The notes: generated by a model from the letters alone, not told the origin. Counted from the stretch's first letter, positions 7,910-16,744 are shown. The stretch is 64,000 nucleotides of DNA from Pseudomonas asplenii (GCF_001293465.1 NZ_JSYZ01000004.1:349139-413138), one strand, 5' to 3'. A program made the numbers and translations.

Positions 7910-8661
7910 ACCCCAGCGGCTCCCTTTGGTGCTGTGCAATCCATGCTCGTTCCTGCTGAATCCGGTGTTAAAAGAAGGGTCACCGGCTGGCGCAGCGACG
8001 ACGGGGCCGAACGCTCGACCCGCACCGTACGCAAACGCTCGACCAGCGCCCCATCGCGCTGAACATCCCCGGTCGAACTGACCAGACGGCTGTGCTGCAG
8101 GGCACCGTCCTGGCCGATCCAGACCTGCAATACCGCCCGGTAGGTGCCGGGACGGGTCAAGGGGACGGCGCACAGGGCCTGCTCGATGGCCTGCTGGATC
8201 GCCCGTGCGTAACTGCCGGCCAGGGCCCCGCCCTTGCCGGCCGGCGCCCGGGCCGACGACTCGCTGACCTGGGCCACCTGCAGGGTGAAGGCGTCGGCAC
8301 GGGCATAACGCGCCATCAACCCGCTGCCGGTGAGCAGCAGGGCCAGGGCCTCGCCGGCCCGGTAGTGGCCGTGCACCGCCAGGGAGCGGCGGGCCCGGGT
8401 CAGGTCGCGGTCGACCAGCACCGCCATGCCGGTCTGGCGACTGAAGGCATCCAGCGCACCGGCCAGGTCCTGGGCAGCGATATCGAGCTCGACAAGGGCC
8501 TGTGGATCGACCTTCAGCGGCTCGGCCGCCAGGCAGACGGGCGCCTGCCCGGCCAGCAGCGCAGCCAGGGCGATGAGTAGCGGACCCAGGCGAAAAAACG
8601 ACAGACGCACGGCCACGGATCGAAGTCCCTGCACTGCTGACGTGTCCCTGAAAACCGTCAT
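7906..8661 (-). CDS. vreA: VreA-like signalling protein: STN domain plus TonB-like C-terminus, no beta-barrel
   Basis: Receptor-like protein of the cell-surface signalling set. After a signal peptide ending near CLAA it has an STN domain (VELDIAAQDLAGALDAFSRQ, RARRSLAVHGHYRAGEALAL) and a C-terminal TonB-type domain (YRAVLQVWIGQDGALQHSRL). At about 251 residues there is no room for an outer-membrane barrel, which is the known peculiarity of P. aeruginosa VreA. The ATG at 8661 lies only 14 bases from a candidate Pho box; GTG codons at 8613 and 8607, just before the hydrophobic core, are alternative starts. Confidence 0.87.
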   Translation of the reverse strand: MTVFRDTSAVQGLRSVAVRLSFFRLGPLLIALAALLAGQAPVCLAAEPLKVDPQALVELDIAAQDLAGALDAFSRQTGMAVLVDRDLTRARRSLAVHGHYRAGEALALLLTGSGLMARYARADAFTLQVAQVSESSARAPAGKGGALAGSYARAIQQAIEQALCAVPLTRPGTYRAVLQVWIGQDGALQHSRLVSSTGDVQRDGALVERLRTVRVERSAPSSLRQPVTLLLTPDSAGTSMDCTAPKGAAGV

Positions 8662-8675
8662 CCTGAGGGCTGTTT

Positions 8676-8693
8676 ATGAACCTGGTATGACGG
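8676..8693 (-). promoter_or_regulatory. Candidate Pho box upstream of vreA
   Basis: Read toward vreA the site is CCGTCAT-ACCA-GGTTCAT: two 7-mers resembling CTGTCAT, 11 bases apart with an AT-rich spacer half, the arrangement PhoB binds. A weak -10 (CAGGAT) follows. Phosphate control of vre/hxc is known in P. aeruginosa; binding here is inferred. Confidence 0.45.
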
Positions 8694-8786
8694 TCGCCGC
8701 AAAAAAACCATCACCCAGGCCGGCCGGGCTTTGCACTAGACTTCAGGGCACCAGGACCGCCGTCGCGCGGTCAGCCAGGAGGCCAC

Positions 8787-9110
8787 ATGAAAGCCCTTTC
8801 ACGTCTTGCCAGCATGCTTGTGCTCGCCACCCTGCCCGGCCTGGGCCACGCCGCACAGGGCGAGCCGAGCGGTTGCGTCGAAGTCAGCGTCGACGGCTAC
8901 AAGGCACCGGACTACCCGTGTCTGAGCCAGCAGATGAGCAGCCCGGAAAACCGCGAAGCCAGGCGCCGCAACCTGGAAGCGATGAACCCGGATATCCGCA
9001 CAAAGGCGCCGAACCAGGCCGGCCTGGCCACGCCAGCCGCCACCCACATACGCATGGGCAATACCTTCGGCACCTCGGTCAAGCCGCAGCGGCCGGTTTC
9101 GGGCCAGTAG
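8787..9110 (+). CDS. Small secreted protein of unknown function
   Basis: 107 residues after a strong AGGAGG site. A signal peptide (MKALSRLASMLVLATLPGLGHA, cleavage after AHA or ALGHA-like end near residue 22) leads to a short polar mature part with two cysteines (GCVEVSVDGYKAPDYPC), which could form a disulfide. The rest is charged and probably flexible (SSPENREARRRNLEAMNPDI). It diverges from vreA and could share its regulation. No family recognised. Confidence 0.75.
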   Translation: MKALSRLASMLVLATLPGLGHAAQGEPSGCVEVSVDGYKAPDYPCLSQQMSSPENREARRRNLEAMNPDIRTKAPNQAGLATPAATHIRMGNTFGTSVKPQRPVSGQ

Positions 9111-9232
9111 CACCGCCGCAATTGGCCCGTGGGTTTTGCCGGAAATTGGCTATAGGTGCGCTCGCCTACCGCCTCTACTCTTGTTCACGCCGCCCTGCTT
9201 ATCGGGGGGCCGTCCAAACAGGAGAACCGCCA

Positions 9233-9511
9233 ATGTCTGTCCAGGCGACCAATACCCTTCGATTCAAGGCCGCCCCGGGGTGCAGCGCCGAACTCGGGCG
9301 GCGCCTGGAAACGCTGGCCGAAACCCTGCGCCATGCCCCCGGCTGCCTGGACTACGCAGTGACTTGCGCGGGCGAACCCGGCGAGTGGACCGTCACCGGC
9401 CACTGGCAGTCCGCCGCAGCGCTGCAGGCGCATTTCCAGTTGCCGGCCCTGCAAGGCTTCATCGACCTGCTCGGCACCCGACTGGCCTGGCGCATCGACC
9501 TGCAGCACTGA
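9233..9511 (+). CDS. Antibiotic biosynthesis monooxygenase (ABM) domain protein
   Basis: 92-residue single-domain protein of the dimeric alpha+beta barrel type: RFKAAPGCSAELGRRLETLA, HAPGCLDYAVT, WTVTGHWQSAAALQAHFQ. The family includes quinol monooxygenases and heme-degrading enzymes, but many members have no known activity. The ATG follows AGGAGAACCGCCA, a good ribosome site. It is followed by a REP inverted repeat that probably ends the transcript. Confidence 0.75.
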   Translation: MSVQATNTLRFKAAPGCSAELGRRLETLAETLRHAPGCLDYAVTCAGEPGEWTVTGHWQSAAALQAHFQLPALQGFIDLLGTRLAWRIDLQH

Positions 9512-9585
9512 AGTCGGTGCCAGCAGCGCTTTGAAGCAGGCAGCAGGGAGAAGCCTGGGAATTTTGCAGTGACCGTGATGACGCT

Positions 9586-9672
9586 TTCGCGGGCAAGCCC
9601 TGCTCCTACAGGGCTATGTCGTACACACTCGTGTACACCACCAAACTGTAGGAGCAGGGCTTGCCCGCGAAG
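9586..9672. repeat. Paired REP elements in inverted orientation (BIME-like)
   Basis: Two perfect 26-base inverted copies (9586-9611 and 9647-9672) of the Pseudomonas-type REP, each with the core GCGGGCAAGCCC, flank a further perfect hairpin GTACAC-ACTC-GTGTAC (9621-9636). The set lies between the convergent ABM gene and the permease gene and can fold as one long cruciform or bidirectional terminator. Confidence 0.9.
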
Positions 9673-9713
9673 CTTTTGATCTTCGGCCCAGTTCCCGGCA
9701 GGCTGAGTGGAGG

Positions 9714-11117
9714 TCAGTCGGCAACCCCCAACCGCCCCACCCCGACCCGCTCCTGGCGAGTCCGCGTCGCCAGGCAGTAGTACAGCGGACAAGTCACCAC
9801 CAACCCCACCAGCCACGACAGATCCGCCCCCTCGACCAGATTGGCATAGGGCCCGACATACAGCGACGTATTGGCAAACGGCAACTGCACCAGAATCCCG
9901 ATGAAATACGCCACGATCGCATGCAGATTGAAGCGCCCGTAGATCCCCCCATCCGCACTGAAAATCGAGGCAATGTCGTACGCCCCGCGCTTGATGAGGT
10001 AGAAGTCGATCAGATTGATCGAAGCCCACGGCACCAGCACCAGCAGCAGCGCCAGGATCAGGCCGATGAAGTGCGAGATGAAGTCCGCCGAAGCGCCCAG
10101 CGCCACCAGGCAGCAACCCGCCAGGATCACCCCGGACAACAGCACCCGTACCTTGATGCTCGGCGTCCAGTGCCCGGCGAAGGTCTGGATCGAGGTGACG
10201 ATCGACAGCACCGCGCCATACAGGTTGAGCGCGTTGTGGCTGATGATGTTGAGCAGGAACAGCACCATCAGGATCGGCCCCAGCCAGCCGGTGGCCTGTT
10301 TGACCGCCAGCATCGCCTCGGTGCCCTCGGGCGTGGCCAGTGCCGCCACCGCGCCAAAGGAGAACGACAGGATGGTCCCCAGAGACGCGCCCAGGTAGGT
10401 CGCCCAGAACGGCCGGCTGATGCCGATGTCGACCGGCAGGTAGCGTGAGTAGTCGGAGACATAGGGCGAGAAGCTGATCTGCCAGATCACCCCCAGCGAT
10501 ACCGTGGCCACCCAGCCGGACAGGTTGAAACCGCCCCGGCTGAAGAAGTCCGCCGGCAGGTCGTGGGCGAAGATGTAGATGAACCCGGCCAGCAAGGCGC
10601 CGCCCATGACCCAGGTACCCAGGCGGTTCAGGCTGTGGATGAAGCGGTAGCCGATCACGCCGATGGCGGTGGCGCCCAGGGCACCGATCAGCAGGCTGGC
10701 CGACATCGGCATAGACGGCACGATCCCGGTGATCGACTTGCCCGCCAGGACGATATTGGAAATGAAGAAGCCGATGTAGATGATCGCCGCGAAGAACACG
10801 ATCAGCAACGCGCCGTAACGGCCGAACTGGCCGCGGCTCTGGACCATCTGCGGAATGCCCATCCTGGGCCCCTGGGCCGATGCCAGGGCGATCACCAGGC
10901 CGCCGACCAGGTGCCCGAGGGCGATGGCGACCAACCCCCAGAACAGGTTGAGGTGGAACACCTGCACCACCATCGCCCCGGTGACGATCGGCAGGGGCGC
11001 GATATTGGTACTGAACCACAGGGTAAACAGGTCACGCGCCTGGCCATGGCGCTCGGACAACGGCACGTAGTCGACCGTATGCTGTTCGATCAACGGATCT
11101 TGCTGGGACATAGTCAT
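9714..11117 (-). CDS. NCS1-family permease (cytosine/purine/allantoin type)
   Basis: Inner-membrane importer of 467 residues from MTMSQQDP, with about 12 hydrophobic segments. Diagnostic stretches are LFTLWFSTNIAPLPIVTGAM (helix 1 of NCS1), QGPRMGIPQMVQSRGQFGRY, SFSPYVSDYSRYLP and PWASINLIDFYLIKRGAYDI. The pattern resembles CodB-type carriers of nucleobases and related N-heterocycles; the substrate is unknown. Translated away from the flavin reductase gene; a TGGTATTCCA operator-like site lies upstream at 11201. Likely imports the compound handled by the nearby monooxygenase. Confidence 0.88.
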   Translation of the reverse strand: MTMSQQDPLIEQHTVDYVPLSERHGQARDLFTLWFSTNIAPLPIVTGAMVVQVFHLNLFWGLVAIALGHLVGGLVIALASAQGPRMGIPQMVQSRGQFGRYGALLIVFFAAIIYIGFFISNIVLAGKSITGIVPSMPMSASLLIGALGATAIGVIGYRFIHSLNRLGTWVMGGALLAGFIYIFAHDLPADFFSRGGFNLSGWVATVSLGVIWQISFSPYVSDYSRYLPVDIGISRPFWATYLGASLGTILSFSFGAVAALATPEGTEAMLAVKQATGWLGPILMVLFLLNIISHNALNLYGAVLSIVTSIQTFAGHWTPSIKVRVLLSGVILAGCCLVALGASADFISHFIGLILALLLVLVPWASINLIDFYLIKRGAYDIASIFSADGGIYGRFNLHAIVAYFIGILVQLPFANTSLYVGPYANLVEGADLSWLVGLVVTCPLYYCLATRTRQERVGVGRLGVAD

Positions 11118-11192
11118 GAACTCGGTTCTGTCTGTTCTTATCTTTGTACGAAGCCAAACCAGGGGGTGCTCTACGGCACCGCCCAATGAACA

Positions 11193-11210
11193 CCATATTA
11201 TGGTATTCCA
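11193..11210. promoter_or_regulatory. GntR-type operator copy A
   Basis: CCATATTATGGTATTCCA upstream of the permease. The first 14 bases are identical to those at 13985-13998. The core TGGTATTCCA differs by one base from the perfect palindrome TGGTATACCA in copy C. Confidence 0.6.
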
Positions 11211-11373
11211 AAAAATCCACAAGACTGATCCGCATTTCCTGACGGCATCTGATCCGCAATTCTACTCCGAAAAAACCCGGTAGAATCAACTGAAGGCCCC
11301 GTAAACATTGGGATTTCGTCAATGATTAAACGTTTGTCGGCCTCCTGAAAAAGCCCTTGCAAAGACAGAATTA

Positions 11374-11383
11374 CGGTATACCA
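11374..11383. promoter_or_regulatory. GntR-type operator copy B
   Basis: CGGTATACCA, one base off the perfect palindrome in copy C, lies 53 bases before the flavin reductase start. No GntR regulator gene is encoded close by. Confidence 0.55.
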
Positions 11384-11435
11384 TCAGACAATAATTCAAC
11401 AAAAAATGCCGCTGGCGGCGGCCGAGGTTTCTCCA

Positions 11436-11921
11436 ATGATCGACGCAACCCTCTACAAGCAAGTCATGGGCTCGTTCCCGTCCGGTGTCACCGTGATCAC
11501 CACCCTGGACGACGACGGCCAGATCGTCGGCCTGACCGCCAGCGCCTTCAGTTCGCTGTCGATGGAACCGGCGCTGGTGCTGTTCTGCCCCAACTACAGC
11601 TCCGACTCGTACCCGCACCTGATCAGGAGCAAGCGTTTCGCCATCCACGTGCTGTCCGAAGCCCAGCAGAAGGAGGCCTATGCCTTCGCCCGCAAGGGCA
11701 AGGACAAGGCGCAGGGCATCGAGTGGAGCCTGAGCGAGCTGGGCAACCCGCTGCTGGGCAACGCCACGGCGATCATCGAGTGCGAGCTGTGGCGTGAATA
11801 TGAGGGTGGCGACCATGCGATCATGGTCGGCGCGGTGAAGAACCTGATCGTGCCGCAACGTGACTGCGGCCCGCTGGTGTATTGCCACGGCAAGATGGGC
11901 TCTCTGCCCGCCGTGGCCTGA
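11436..11921 (+). CDS. Flavin reductase (FMN/FAD:NADH oxidoreductase) domain protein
   Basis: 161-residue member of the flavin reductase-like family that supplies reduced flavin to a two-component monooxygenase. Motifs: GSFPSGVTVITTLD, GLTASAFSSLSMEPALVLFC (flavin contact) and GDHAIMVGAVKNL (nucleotide side). ATG at 11406 would add ten residues. The obvious partner is the luciferase-like monooxygenase at 14135, which shares the same operator motif. RutF is a relative of this type, but no rut operon is present. Confidence 0.88.
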   Translation: MIDATLYKQVMGSFPSGVTVITTLDDDGQIVGLTASAFSSLSMEPALVLFCPNYSSDSYPHLIRSKRFAIHVLSEAQQKEAYAFARKGKDKAQGIEWSLSELGNPLLGNATAIIECELWREYEGGDHAIMVGAVKNLIVPQRDCGPLVYCHGKMGSLPAVA

Positions 11922-11936
11922 TCGACCGGCCTTGCT

Positions 11937-11962
11937 GCGGCAGTGCCCGTGGGCACCGCCGC
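11937..11962. terminator. Bidirectional terminator-like hairpin
   Basis: GTGCCC-GT-GGGCAC, extended by GCGGC/GCCGC arms, lies between the convergent flavin reductase and chemoreceptor genes. No long T-tract follows. Confidence 0.55.
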
Positions 11963-11973
11963 GCTCCCCCGCC

Positions 11974-13920
11974 TCAGGTCCGGAAGCGCCGGACCCACTG
12001 ATTCAAGGTCTCGGACAGGTGCGTCAGGTTCTGCGCATCCTGACTGGTCGAGTCCGCCAGATCCGCCACCAACTGCGCATCGCCATGAATCTGGCTGATG
12101 TGCCGGTTGATGTCCTCGGCCACCTGGTGCTGCTCTTCGGCCGCCGTGGCGATCTGGGTGTTCATGTCGCGGATGACGTCCACCGACTCACGGATCAGCT
12201 CGAAACTGGCCCGCGCCTCATTGATCGACACCACGGTTTCCTGGGACACCTCCAGGCTGGCGTGCATCTGCTGGCCCATCTGGTGGGTACGACGGGCCAG
12301 GGTGCCGAGCAGCTCATCGATCTCGCCAGTGGAGTCGGCCGTGCGCTTGGCCAGCGCCCGCACCTCGTCGGCGACCACGGCAAAACCGCGACCCTGCTCA
12401 CCGGCACGGGCGGCTTCGATCGCCGCGTTGAGCGCCAGCAGGTTGGTCTGCTCGGCAATCGAGCGGATGGTGCCGAGAATCGACTGGATGTCATTGCTGT
12501 CCTGCGCCAGTTGCTGCATGGCCTCGGCCGACAGGCCGATCTCCTGGCTCAGCCGGTCGACCTTGTTCACCGCCGTCTCGATCTGCTTCTGCCCGCTGTG
12601 GGCCTGGCGCTGGCCGTTGTCCGCCGAGTCGGCGGCCTGGTTGCAGGAGCGCGCGACCTCATTGGAGGTGGCGACCATTTCATGGAAGGCGGTCGAGACC
12701 ATGTCCACCGCCTCGCGCTGGCGCGCGGCGACCTCGGCCATTTCCCGGGAGACCGCGGTGGTGCTGCCGGAGGTGCTGTGGATCTGCACCGCCGCCTCGC
12801 CGATACGCTGGATCAGGCTGCGGATCGCTTCCAGGAACTGGTTGAACCAGCCCGCCAGCTGCGCGGTTTCATCGCGCCCGCGCACCTGCAGCCGTGCAGT
12901 CAGGTCACCCTCGCCCTGGGCGATGCCCTCCAGGCCATTGGCCACCCCACGGATCGGCCGCACGATCAGGCCGGCGAAAAACGCCCCGGCAAAGGCGAAC
13001 AGCACGGCGCAGACGACCGCGATGGCGGCGATGATCCAGGTCAGGCGTGTGACGCCGGCCATCACCTCGCTTTCGCGCACCAGGCCGACGAAGCGCCAGC
13101 CCAGGGCCTCGGAAGGCTGGACGTTGGCCATGTAGCGCTCGCCGGCCAGTTCGACCTCGACCAGCCCCTTGCCGGCCTTGGCCAGGGCCGCGTAGCCATC
13201 GCCCAGTTGGCTGAGGTTCTTGAAGTTGTGCTCGGGCTGTTGCGGGTCCACCAGGACCTTGTCGCTGCCTTCGGTGAGCATCAGGTAGCCACTGTCCCCC
13301 AGGCGGATCTGCTTGACCAGGTCGGTCAGTTGCTTGAGCGAAACGTCGATGTTGACCACCCCGCCCTGCTCGCCCAGGCGATTGGCGAAACTGCGCACCG
13401 TGCTGACCAGCACCACGTTATCCGCAGCCCAGTAGTAGGCACCGGTGCGCAGGGTCTTGCCCGGTTGGGCCATGGCCGCCTGGTACCAGGGACGGGTACG
13501 CGGGTCATAGTTGGCGAGATTGGGATCGCCCGGCCAGAACACATAGCCGCCCTCACGGGTACCGAGGGACAGATAGCTGTAGGCCGGATGGCTCTTGGCC
13601 AATTGCGCGAACAGCCGGAACACCTGCTGGTCCTGCTCGCCCATGGCGACTTTCGGTGCCTCGGCATCCAGATAGCGTTTGAGCTGGCCATCCACATTGT
13701 GCAGTTGAGGGGCTTCGGCGAGGAACTCGACGTTCTGGGTGATGCCCTCGAAAAACAGCTGCATGGCGTTCTCGACCTGGCGGATTTCCCGGCCACTGCT
13801 GTCCAGGAACGCCTCGCGGGCCTCGTTGCGCAGGTTGATGATGATCAGGACTGCCACGAGGATGACAGGCAAGGCGGCAATTGCGGCGAATGCCAGGATC
13901 AGTTTTTGTTTTATGTTCAT
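11974..13920 (-). CDS. Methyl-accepting chemotaxis protein with dCache_1 ligand domain
   Basis: 648-residue transmembrane chemoreceptor: membrane segment at residues 8-29, a periplasmic double-Cache domain, second membrane segment near 280-300, HAMP ([20 protein letters not shown]) and signalling domain with hairpin [20 protein letters not shown]. The Cache domain has [10 protein letters not shown]-x4-R-x-W-Y, the spacing seen in amino-acid and related dCache receptors (PctA type). The start at MNIKQKL fits a receptor N-terminus. Its promoter region carries operator copy C, shared with the monooxygenase gene, so it probably senses the substrate of that pathway. Confidence 0.92.
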   Translation of the reverse strand: MNIKQKLILAFAAIAALPVILVAVLIIINLRNEAREAFLDSSGREIRQVENAMQLFFEGITQNVEFLAEAPQLHNVDGQLKRYLDAEAPKVAMGEQDQQVFRLFAQLAKSHPAYSYLSLGTREGGYVFWPGDPNLANYDPRTRPWYQAAMAQPGKTLRTGAYYWAADNVVLVSTVRSFANRLGEQGGVVNIDVSLKQLTDLVKQIRLGDSGYLMLTEGSDKVLVDPQQPEHNFKNLSQLGDGYAALAKAGKGLVEVELAGERYMANVQPSEALGWRFVGLVRESEVMAGVTRLTWIIAAIAVVCAVLFAFAGAFFAGLIVRPIRGVANGLEGIAQGEGDLTARLQVRGRDETAQLAGWFNQFLEAIRSLIQRIGEAAVQIHSTSGSTTAVSREMAEVAARQREAVDMVSTAFHEMVATSNEVARSCNQAADSADNGQRQAHSGQKQIETAVNKVDRLSQEIGLSAEAMQQLAQDSNDIQSILGTIRSIAEQTNLLALNAAIEAARAGEQGRGFAVVADEVRALAKRTADSTGEIDELLGTLARRTHQMGQQMHASLEVSQETVVSINEARASFELIRESVDVIRDMNTQIATAAEEQHQVAEDINRHISQIHGDAQLVADLADSTSQDAQNLTHLSETLNQWVRRFRT

Positions 13921-13984
13921 CGGGTAGGACGCGTTCCTTGTCAGGTGAGTGCGAATCGTCGGTGAGAAAACTTTTGCAGACATT

Positions 13985-14002
13985 CCATATTATGGTATAC
14001 CA
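13985..14002. promoter_or_regulatory. GntR-type operator copy C
   Basis: CCATATTATGGTATACCA between the divergent chemoreceptor and monooxygenase genes contains the perfect 10-base palindrome TGGTATACCA (13993-14002). It shares 14 consecutive bases with copy A. Confidence 0.65.
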
Positions 14003-14134
14003 ATAACCTATCGATGAGCCAGTTTCTCTGGCCGACTCGAACCCGCTTGAACATATCCGGCAGCGCCCCGCGCGCCATCCAGGCAACAGGCCCGCAGTCG
14101 ACCGGCCAACTACAAGAGACCCGAGGTAAGCGTC

Positions 14135-15178
14135 ATGAAATTTTCCCTGTTCGTGCACATGGAACGCTGGGACGAAAGCGTCAGCCACCGCCAACTGTTC
14201 GAAGACCTCACCGAACTGACGCTGATGGCCGAAGCCGGTGGTTTCAGCACCGTGTGGATCGGCGAGCATCACGCGATGGAATACACCATCTCGCCCAGCC
14301 CGATGCCGCTGCTGGCCTACCTCGCGGCCCGTACCACCACCATCCGCCTGGGCGCCGGCACCATCATCGCGCCGTTCTGGCACCCGCTGCGGGTCGCCGG
14401 CGAATGCGCCCTGCTGGATGTGATCAGCAACGGCCGGATGGAAGTCGGCCTGGCCCGTGGCGCCTACCAGGTCGAATTCGACCGCATGGCCGGTGGCATG
14501 CCGGCCTCTTCCGGAGGCCTGGCCCTGCGGGAGATGGTCCCGGTGGTCCGTGCCCTGTGGCAAGGCGACTACGCCCACGATGGCGAGATCTGGAAATTCC
14601 CGACCTCCACCAGCGTGCCCAAGCCGGTCCAGCAGCCCAACCCGCCGATGTGGATCGCCGCCCGCGACCCGGACTCGCACAACTTCGCCGTGGCCAACGG
14701 TTGCAATGTCATGGTCACGCCGCTGATGAAGGGCGACGAGGAAGTGCTGGACCTGAGGAACAAGTTCCAGACCGCGCTGGACAACAACCCCGGCGTGCCA
14801 CGTCCGCAACTGATGGTGCTGCGCCACACCCACGTGCACGCCAAGGACGATCCGCAAGGCTGGAAAGTCGGCGCCACGGCGATCAACCGGTTCTACCGCA
14901 CCTTCGATGCCTGGTTCGGCAACAAGCAGGTGCCGCAGAACGGGTTCCTCGCCCCGAGCCCGGAAGAAAAGTTCGCCGAGCGCCCGGAGTTCGAACTGGA
15001 GAACATCCGCCGCAACACCATGATCGGCACGCCGGAGGAGATCATCTGCCGCCTGCGCTACTACCAGGAACTGGGGGTCGACGAGTTCAGCTTCTGGTGT
15101 GACAACAGCCTGTCGCATGCCGAGAAGAAGAAGTCCCTGGAGCTGTTCATCCAGCACGTGGTGCCGGCGTTCCGCTGA
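14135..15178 (+). CDS. Luciferase-like (LLM class) flavin-dependent monooxygenase
   Basis: 347-residue bacterial-luciferase fold enzyme using reduced flavin and oxygen. Typical stretches: EAGGFSTVWIGEHHAMEYT, PMPLLAYLAARTTTIRLGAG, WHPLRVAGECALLDVISNGR, GRMEVGLARGAYQVEF and IGTPEEIICRLRYYQELGVD. The start MKFSLFVHME is preceded by GAGGTAAGCGTC. It belongs with the flavin reductase and NCS1 permease through a shared operator, recalling the Rut logic (RutA/RutF/RutG), but the rest of the Rut set is absent and the sequence lacks an obvious RutA match by eye. Substrate unknown; an N-heterocycle is inferred from the permease. Confidence 0.88.
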   Translation: MKFSLFVHMERWDESVSHRQLFEDLTELTLMAEAGGFSTVWIGEHHAMEYTISPSPMPLLAYLAARTTTIRLGAGTIIAPFWHPLRVAGECALLDVISNGRMEVGLARGAYQVEFDRMAGGMPASSGGLALREMVPVVRALWQGDYAHDGEIWKFPTSTSVPKPVQQPNPPMWIAARDPDSHNFAVANGCNVMVTPLMKGDEEVLDLRNKFQTALDNNPGVPRPQLMVLRHTHVHAKDDPQGWKVGATAINRFYRTFDAWFGNKQVPQNGFLAPSPEEKFAERPEFELENIRRNTMIGTPEEIICRLRYYQELGVDEFSFWCDNSLSHAEKKKSLELFIQHVVPAFR

Positions 15179-15198
15179 AGTCCTCCATAGCCCCCCTT

Positions 15199-15267
15199 GC
15201 GGGAGCTGGCTTGCCAGCGAAGGCGCTCTCGAGTGCGCCAGAAGCTTCGCGGGCAAGCCCGCTCCCC
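15199..15267. repeat. Paired REP elements
   Basis: Two REP copies in inverted orientation (about 15199-15222 and 15245-15267) with cores GGCTTGCCAGC and GGGCAAGCCC follow the monooxygenase gene. The left copy has diverged. They probably end the transcript. The following ~165 bases up to folD hold its promoter region and a GC-rich dyad (GCCAGCGCC/GGCGCTGGC, 15370-15402). Confidence 0.75.
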
Positions 15268-15436
15268 CAGAGGAGTTTCTCTCGTCACAGGGGTGTGATT
15301 TTCCGGCCAGGCTGCTGCGCTATGTCACACCGCCGGCCGCTGCGCAGGTGCTATATTCCCGTCACTCCGCCAGCGCCCCGGGCCTTGCCCCGAGGCGCTG
15401 GCGATCTTTTGGCTACAGACGACGGTGACGCATTCC

Positions 15437-16339
15437 ATGAGCAATCCCCTTCCCCTCGCCCGCGATATCGACGGCAAGGCCATTGCCGCCCGGGTACTCG
15501 AAGAAGTCCGCGAGGATGTCGCGGCCCTGGCCGGGCAAGGTGTCGTGCCGTCCCTCGCAGTGCTGCTGGTCGGCGACGACCCGGCCAGTCATGTCTACGT
15601 GCGCAACAAGCTGCTGCGTGCCGGGGAAGCCGGTATCCGCTCCCTGGAGCATCGCCTGCCGGCCAGCGCCAGCCAGGCCGAGGTCCTGCACCTGATTGCC
15701 GAACTCAACGCCGACCCGACCGTCAACGGCATCCTGGTGCAATTGCCGCTACCGGCGCACATCGAGGAACAGGCGGTGATCCACGCCATCGACCCGATCA
15801 AGGACGTGGACGGCTTTCATCGGGAAAACGTCGGCGCCCTGGTGCAGGGTGCCGAAGTGCTGACGCCCTGCACACCGAGCGGCTGCCTGCGCCTGCTGCA
15901 GGAAACCTGCGGTGACATCAGTGGCTTGCACGCGGTGGTCATCGGCCGTTCGAACATCGTCGGCAAGCCGATGGCCACCCTGCTGCTGCAGGCCCACTGC
16001 TCGGTCAGCGTGATCCACTCGCGCAGCGTCGACGCCGCCGCCCTGTGCCGCCTGGCCGATATCGTGGTGGTCGCGGTCGGGCGGCCGCAGCTGGTCGACG
16101 CCAGTTGGCTCAAGCCAGGCGCCGTGGTGATCGATGTGGGGATCAACCGCATTGAAACCGAAGCGGGTGCGCGGCTGGTCGGAGATGTCGACTATGCCAG
16201 CGCACGCACGGTGGCCAGCGCGATTACGCCGGTGCCGGGCGGCGTCGGGCCGATGACCATTGCCTACCTGCTGAAGAACACCGTGATCGCCACCCACCTG
16301 CAAGGCGCCCGCCGCCCCCTCGCCGCAGTAGCGGGCTGA
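15437..16339 (+). CDS. folD: Bifunctional methylenetetrahydrofolate dehydrogenase/cyclohydrolase FolD
   Basis: Interconverts 5,10-methylene- and 10-formyl-tetrahydrofolate with NADP. 300 residues; motifs [17 protein letters not shown] (catalytic Lys region), [33 protein letters not shown] (nucleotide loop) and [23 protein letters not shown] four codons upstream is an alternative start. Pseudomonads often carry two folD copies; this one sits alone after the monooxygenase unit, separated by REPs, so it is likely the accessory copy. That is inference, as the other copy is outside the window. Confidence 0.95.
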   Translation: MSNPLPLARDIDGKAIAARVLEEVREDVAALAGQGVVPSLAVLLVGDDPASHVYVRNKLLRAGEAGIRSLEHRLPASASQAEVLHLIAELNADPTVNGILVQLPLPAHIEEQAVIHAIDPIKDVDGFHRENVGALVQGAEVLTPCTPSGCLRLLQETCGDISGLHAVVIGRSNIVGKPMATLLLQAHCSVSVIHSRSVDAAALCRLADIVVVAVGRPQLVDASWLKPGAVVIDVGINRIETEAGARLVGDVDYASARTVASAITPVPGGVGPMTIAYLLKNTVIATHLQGARRPLAAVAG

Positions 16340-16345
16340 TCGCGC

Positions 16346-16603
16346 CTAGAGGGCGCCGGCAAAGGCCCGGCGCCCAGCCTGCATCTCGGTGCGCAGTTCG
16401 CCGATGAAGTTGGCGACCGACCTGATGCTGGTGAAACTGCTGATGGCGACACCATTGAGCTGAAGGTCCACGCGTCCGGACACCGGGTCGAAGATCTTGA
16501 TCATCAGCGCACCGCTGCCGTTGGCGGTGCAGGTGCAGGACAACGGGAGAAAACCGGACTCAATGATCTGGCACAGTTCACGTTCTGGAAGCATGGCGGT
16601 CAT
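16346..16603 (-). CDS. DUF1652 family protein
   Basis: 85-residue cytoplasmic protein with the family pattern ELCQIIESGFLPLSCTCT, LMIKIFDPVSGRVDLQLNGV, RSVANFIGELRTEM. The family is found mostly in Pseudomonas and has no assigned function. The start MTAMLPERE is preceded by a weak AGGGATG context; an ATG at 16594 is nearly as good. Its 3' end contains a strong GC hairpin (16351-16375) that may also end folD transcription. Confidence 0.8.
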   Translation of the reverse strand: MTAMLPERELCQIIESGFLPLSCTCTANGSGALMIKIFDPVSGRVDLQLNGVAISSFTSIRSVANFIGELRTEMQAGRRAFAGAL

Positions 16604-16744
16604 CCCTGAAGGCGAGCTCGAGGCAGCTCTTGCCGAACCAGCGTAGACCACCTGCCGCAAAGTGCCTGCGGCGTGACGGTCTGGAACCGTTCCTGGCTCA
16701 CCACTTTAAGGAAATGTGAACCCCGTCACGCTATCAACCCCGAA

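Noticed and set aside
11860..13965. 701-codon plus-strand frame opposite the chemoreceptor
   Set aside because: Antisense frame of a clear MCP; composition (His/Asp/Gly-rich) is that of a reverse-frame artefact.
9714..15178. Identification as a rut (uracil) operon
   Set aside because: Only permease, flavin reductase and LLM types recur; RutB, C, D and E homologues are absent and the genes are in several transcription units.
16351..16375. Strong GC hairpin after folD as a simple terminator
   Set aside because: It lies within the coding end of the DUF1652 gene and has no T-tract, so it is not listed separately.
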